Assembly: GCA_945886995.1 (NCBI GenBank)
Contig: CAMCZJ010000045.1
Coordinates: forward strand, 1-16,747
Origin: Asaia bogorensis
GTDB lineage: Bacteria > Pseudomonadota > Alphaproteobacteria > Acetobacterales > Acetobacteraceae
Length of the DNA: 16,747 nucleotides
Direction of reading: 5' to 3'
The notes beneath the pieces are model-generated. The model ran no database searches. It was not told the origin of the DNA and saw nothing but the letters and a program-made list of their open reading frames with translations. Each line of letters opens with the position of its first letter. Within the stretch, counting starts at the first letter, position 1. The position numbers were made by a program, and so were the translations under genes. Below, in pieces: positions 13,704 to 16,747 of the stretch.

Positions 13704-14701
13704 GCGAGGCGATCCACGCGGCGACCCTGACGCTTGATACCCATGTGGATATCAGATGGCCCGACCCGCCCGACGCCACGACGGAGACTGATCGCTGCGT
13801 TGATTTCCCGAAAATGCAGCGCGGCGGGCTGAAGGCGGTTGTCTTCATTGCCTATACTCAGCAGGGCCCGCGCGATGCTGCTGGCCATCAGGCAGCTGCT
13901 GATCGGGCAGAGGCCATGCTCCGCCACATCCGCACGCGCGCCGATGGTGTTGCACGGCGCTTTTGCGCGACCGCCGATGAACTGGAAGCGGCACATCAGG
14001 CGGGTGCCTTGGCAGTGCTGAGCGCGGTTGAAAACGGCAATGCCATGGGCCGCGATTTGGCGCGGCTGAAGCTTTGGCGTGACCTTGGCGCGATTTATCT
14101 GACGCTGACGCATGATGGGCATAATGATCTGGCCGATGCCGCGCGGCCCAAACCCGCGCTTGGTGATGGCACGGCGGAACATGGCGGGCTTTCCGGTCTT
14201 GGGCGTCAGGCGATTGCTGAGATGAACCGCATCGGCCTGATTATTGATGTCTCGCACGCTGCCAAATCTTCCATGATGCAGGCGGCTGAGCTTTCCCGCG
14301 CGCCGATTGTGGCGACCCATTCCTGCTGCCGCGCGCTATGCGATCATCTGCGCAATCTGGATGATGAACAGTTGGAAATGCTGCGGGCAAAGGGTGGCCT
14401 GGTGCAGATCACCGCACTTGATGCCTTTCTTCGCGCCGCACCTGCGGGCGGCAAATCACCCGCGACGGTTGCCGATATGGTGGATCATGTGGATTACGCG
14501 GTGCGGCGGATTGGGCTTGATCATGTCGGCCTATCATCTGATTTCGATGGCGGCGGCGGCATTCCCGGCTGGGCCAATGCGGCGGAGACGATGAACCTGA
14601 CCGCGGAACTGCACCGTCGCGGCTATGGCGCGCGAGAGATTGATTTGCTCTGGTCCGGCAATTTCCGTCGGCTGATGCGGCGGGTGCAGGGGATGGCTTA
14701 A
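13700..14701 (+). CDS. M19-family dipeptidase (renal dipeptidase type)
   Basis: A 333-residue amidohydrolase-fold zinc dipeptidase. Family members cleave dipeptides, often with a D-residue at the C-terminal side, and some other N-acyl amino acids. Probable metal ligands: H15 and D17 (LDTHVDI), the bridging E111 (LSAVENGNA), H186 (IDVSHAA) and H207 (ATHSCCRAL), plus D281 in GLSSDFDG. LTHDGHNDLADA (136-147) and LSGLGRQAIAEMNRIG (164-179) are also typical. No signal peptide is visible, so a cytoplasmic location is likely. The gene starts by an ATGA overlap with the deacetylase gene, so both are probably translated in a coupled way and may act in one catabolic route. It falls in the usual size range for the family. 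The substrate is not known. Confidence 0.94.
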   Translation: MSEAIHAATLTLDTHVDIRWPDPPDATTETDRCVDFPKMQRGGLKAVVFIAYTQQGPRDAAGHQAAADRAEAMLRHIRTRADGVARRFCATADELEAAHQAGALAVLSAVENGNAMGRDLARLKLWRDLGAIYLTLTHDGHNDLADAARPKPALGDGTAEHGGLSGLGRQAIAEMNRIGLIIDVSHAAKSSMMQAAELSRAPIVATHSCCRALCDHLRNLDDEQLEMLRAKGGLVQITALDAFLRAAPAGGKSPATVADMVDHVDYAVRRIGLDHVGLSSDFDGGGGIPGWANAAETMNLTAELHRRGYGAREIDLLWSGNFRRLMRRVQGMA

Positions 14702-14750
14702 GTATAACTTATGGTTGCAATTCGCTGTGGGATGCGCCAATCAGGACGTT

Positions 14751-16268
14751 ATGTCCATCGCTCGCATCGCCACCTTTGCCTTCGCCGGGATCGAAGCCCA
14801 GGCGGTGGAGGTGCAGGTGCAAATCGCCCCCGGCCTGCCGGCCTTTCTGGTGGTGGGCCTGCCCGATAAGGCCGTCGCAGAAAGCCGCGAAAGGGTGCGC
14901 GCGGCCTTGCTGGGCATGGGGCTATCATTACCGCCCAAGCGCGTGCTGGTGAACCTCGCCCCCGCTGATATCGCCAAGGAAGGCAGCCATTTCGATCTGC
15001 CCATTGCGCTTGCCGTGCTGGCCGCGATGGATGTGCTGCCGCGCGATGAATTGGCGGGTTTCGCCGCACTTGGTGAATTGTCGCTTGATGGCGCCATCAT
15101 GCCTGTTGCGGGCGTGCTGCCGGCAGCCCTTGGCGCTTCGGCGCGTGAATTGGGGCTGATCTGCCCCGCCGCGCAGGGCGGCGAAGCGGCCTGGGCCGGG
15201 CAGGTGGAAGTACTCGCCGCGCCTGATCTTCCCGCGCTGCTCAATCACTTCAAGGGTGTGCAGGTATTGCGCGCTCCAGAAGCGCCGAAGCTGGATGCCG
15301 CGCCGCCCACCGGCCCCTGTCTTTCCGATGTGAAGGGGCAGGAAACCGCGAAGCGCGCTTTGGAAATTGCAGCGGCGGGCGGGCATAATTTGCTGATGAT
15401 TGGCCCGCCCGGTGGCGGCAAATCCATGCTGGCGGCGCGCCTGCCTGCGCTGCTGCCAGATCTGTCACCAGCTGAGGCTTTGGAAGTGAGCCTGGTGCAT
15501 TCCATCGCGGGCTTGTTGCAAGGCGGGCGGTTGGTGACGCGCCCACCATTCCGGGAGCCGCATCATTCCGCTTCAATGCCTGCACTTGTCGGTGGCGGGT
15601 CACGCGCCAAGCCGGGCGAAATCAGCCTGGCGCATCGCGGAGTTTTGTTTCTGGATGAATGGCCCGAATTCCCGCGCCAAGCCTTGGAAGCCTTGCGTCA
15701 GCCCATGGAAACCGGGCGCACCACCATCAGCCGCGTGCATTCGCATGTGACCTACCCGGCGCGGTTTCAGTGCATTGCGGCGATGAATCCCTGCCGCTGC
15801 GGCTATCTCGGTCAGCCGGGCCGCGAATGTGGCCGCGCGCCGCGCTGTGGAGAGGATTATCAGATGCGCCTTTCCGGCCCGCTTATGGATCGGATGGACA
15901 TCACCATTGAAGTCATGCCGATTGCGCCCGCTGAACTGGCCCGCGCCCCGGCGGGGGAGACAAGCGCGGTGGTGGCAGCGCGGGTCAAGGCAGCTCGGAC
16001 CGCGCAACGGGCGCGCTATGGCGCGGATGGGCCGCCGAATAACGCCGAAGCAAGCCTGGCGCAGTTGCAGCAGAGCCTTGAGGAAGAGGCGGCGAACCTG
16101 CTTGAGATTGCCGCGACGCGGCTTGGGCTTTCCTCTCGCGGGCAGGTACGCAGCCTGAGGGTTGCGCGTACCATCGCTGATCTGGCCGGAAGCGCGATGA
16201 TCCGGCGCGCGCATATCGCCGAAGCACTCGCCTTTCGCCATCGCATGCCGGGAAGGGTCGCGGCCTGA
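14751..16268 (+). CDS. comM: ComM/YifB family Mg-chelatase-like AAA+ ATPase
   Basis: A 505-residue hexameric-type AAA+ ATPase. ComM promotes branch migration during integration of transforming DNA; outside competent species its role is less clear. Architecture: an N-terminal S5-fold ChlI-like domain (PAFLVVGLPDKAVAESRERVR at 30-50, DLPIALAVLAAM at 82-93), then the ATPase core with Walker A GPPGGGKS (218-225), Walker B VLFLDEWPEF (298-307), and a four-cysteine zinc-like insert (C348, C350, C360, C366), followed by a C-terminal Mg-chelatase domain (SSRGQVRSLRVARTIADL). The start was chosen at the ATG giving MSIARIATFAF, the usual family beginning, with AGGAC close upstream; an in-frame ATG 12 codons earlier adds an unrelated peptide. 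It is 49 bases after the M19 gene and probably an independent housekeeping gene. Confidence 0.95.
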   Translation: MSIARIATFAFAGIEAQAVEVQVQIAPGLPAFLVVGLPDKAVAESRERVRAALLGMGLSLPPKRVLVNLAPADIAKEGSHFDLPIALAVLAAMDVLPRDELAGFAALGELSLDGAIMPVAGVLPAALGASARELGLICPAAQGGEAAWAGQVEVLAAPDLPALLNHFKGVQVLRAPEAPKLDAAPPTGPCLSDVKGQETAKRALEIAAAGGHNLLMIGPPGGGKSMLAARLPALLPDLSPAEALEVSLVHSIAGLLQGGRLVTRPPFREPHHSASMPALVGGGSRAKPGEISLAHRGVLFLDEWPEFPRQALEALRQPMETGRTTISRVHSHVTYPARFQCIAAMNPCRCGYLGQPGRECGRAPRCGEDYQMRLSGPLMDRMDITIEVMPIAPAELARAPAGETSAVVAARVKAARTAQRARYGADGPPNNAEASLAQLQQSLEEEAANLLEIAATRLGLSSRGQVRSLRVARTIADLAGSAMIRRAHIAEALAFRHRMPGRVAA

Positions 16269-16313
16269 GCATTTTCAAGCCAAGTGTTTTCACTTGGCGG
16301 CTCGGAAAATGCT
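16268..16313. repeat. REP-like composite palindrome downstream of comM
   Basis: AGCATTTTC (16268-16276) pairs with GAAAATGCT (16305-16313), and inside it GCCAAGTG (16279-16286) pairs with CACTTGGC (16291-16298) around a TTTT loop. The 2- and 6-base bulges separate the stems. The outer arm overlaps the last base of the comM stop codon. An AAACAAACA tract (16317-16325) follows. The AGCATTTTC...GAAAATGC arms with a nearby ACAAACA tail resemble dispersed intergenic palindromes I associate with alphaproteobacterial genomes. There is only one copy here, so repeat status is inferred. It may also end comM transcription. Confidence 0.55.
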
Positions 16314-16330
16314 ATGAAACAAACATTTAA

Positions 16331-16366
16331 TGCGTTTCCCGTGAACGAATATGAACGGGAAATGCA
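16331..16366 (-). terminator. Stem-loop immediately 3' of the GNAT gene
   Basis: TGCGTTTCCCGT (16331-16342) pairs with ACGGGAAATGCA (16355-16366), a 12-bp stem with one G-T wobble and a 12-base loop. It directly follows the stop of the leftward acetyltransferase gene and, read in that direction, is followed by TTAAATGTTTG, which is T-rich but not a clean U-tract. It could terminate the acetyltransferase transcript, or be the second half of a compound repeat with the neighbouring palindrome. Confidence 0.5.
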
Positions 16367-16747
16367 CTAAAGTGATACTGTCGGATCAAGCCGCAGCACA
16401 TAGGAACGCCAGGGCGCGCGCGCCGCGATGCGCTCATAAAGCGCTATGGCGGCCTGGTCGGTCTCAGGCACTATCCAACGCAGATGCGACCAACCGCGCG
16501 TCTGGCCAAGCGCGCCCAGCGCCTCAATCAGATGCCGCGCGATCCCCTGACGGCGTGCGCTGGGCCCTACGAACAGATCATCCAGCGCACCGCAGCGGCG
16601 GGCGAAGACAATTTCGGGCAGATCAAAGAAAAGCGCGAAGCCAACCGCTTCCCCATCACGGAAGGCGGCCACGATTTCCGCGCGGGGATCATCCGCGATC
16701 AGCTTCAGCATTACCTCAGGCGCAGCGGGCGCGGCACCAGCGAGATG
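16367..16747 (-). CDS. GNAT-family N-acetyltransferase, 5' end outside window
   Basis: The frame is open to the right edge; 126 codons and the TAG stop are visible. GNAT enzymes transfer an acetyl group from acetyl-CoA to an amine. Seen: a strand pair EIVAAFRDGEAVGFALFF, then the motif-A region CGALDDLFVGPSARRQGIARHLIEAL, in which RRQGIA fits the Q/RxxGxG/A pyrophosphate-binding loop, and a C-terminal QAAIALYERIAARAP segment typical of the CoA-side helix. An internal ATG at 16711 would give a 114-residue protein lacking the first strand, too short for the family (about 150), so the true start is probably beyond the window. The substrate cannot be told. Confidence 0.88.
   Translation of the reverse strand, partial: HLAGAAPAAPEVMLKLIADDPRAEIVAAFRDGEAVGFALFFDLPEIVFARRCGALDDLFVGPSARRQGIARHLIEALGALGQTRGWSHLRWIVPETDQAAIALYERIAARAPWRSYVLRLDPTVSL

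Noticed and set aside
1..16747. CRISPR arrays, tRNA/rRNA genes, insertion sequences, prophage, toxin-antitoxin or defence systems.
   Set aside because: Reading the intergenic gaps showed no regularly spaced repeats, tRNA-like cloverleaf arms, transposase frames or terminal inverted repeats; the gaps are too short for most of these.

Overview
The window reads as an ordinary chromosomal stretch of a GC-rich alphaproteobacterium. The best guess is an Acetobacteraceae/Rhodospirillales-type heterotroph. This rests on three things: high GC (about 60-65% by eye, not counted), an abundance of accessory flavin and metal-dependent hydrolase genes, and a composite palindrome near the right end that resembles dispersed repeats of alphaproteobacterial chromosomes. 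I see no phage genes, insertion sequences, CRISPR, tRNA or rRNA. Genes are tightly packed and no gene-free stretch exceeds about 105 bases.

Layout. (a) 1-165 is the 3' end of dapB (lysine/cell-wall precursor synthesis), read rightward. (b) 171-5005 is a catabolic-looking module around one TetR-type regulator. A leftward arm carries the regulator and an NtaA-type flavin-dependent monooxygenase. A rightward arm carries an HpaB/4-hydroxybutyryl-CoA-dehydratase-like flavoprotein and a class III (CaiB/BaiF) CoA-transferase. The two arms share a 41-bp near-perfect palindrome (2138-2178) that contains back-to-back promoter elements and touches the regulator's start codon. (c) 5034-7514, leftward: a COG2509-type FAD-dependent dehydrogenase followed by a short-chain dehydrogenase. 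(d) 7580-8503, rightward: a PfkB-family sugar kinase, probably 2-keto-3-deoxygluconate kinase. (e) 8505-14701: five metal-dependent hydrolases in two divergent coupled operons. Leftward are an ArgE/DapE-type M20 deacylase, an AllC/HyuC-type M20 amidohydrolase and an M81 (MlrC-like) metallopeptidase. Rightward are an acetylpolyamine-amidohydrolase-like deacetylase and an M19 dipeptidase. (f) 14751-16268: comM/yifB, an AAA+ ATPase linked to natural transformation. (g) 16268-16366: two strong stem-loops, one of them REP-like. (h) 16367-16747: a leftward GNAT acetyltransferase whose 5' end lies outside the window.

How the genes may work together. In module (b) a plausible reading is that the CoA-transferase activates an acid, the HpaB/AbfD-like flavoprotein oxidises or otherwise transforms it, and the regulator senses substrate or product; no flavin reductase is present. 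Module (e) looks like a battery for cleaving amides, N-acyl and N-carbamoyl groups and dipeptides, with translational coupling inside each arm but no transporter or dedicated regulator visible. Substrates in both modules are inferred, not shown. The most interesting points are the symmetric operator/promoter, the HpaB/AbfD-like enzyme that lacks most of the dehydratase catalytic residues, the five-hydrolase cluster, and several genes that look leaderless.
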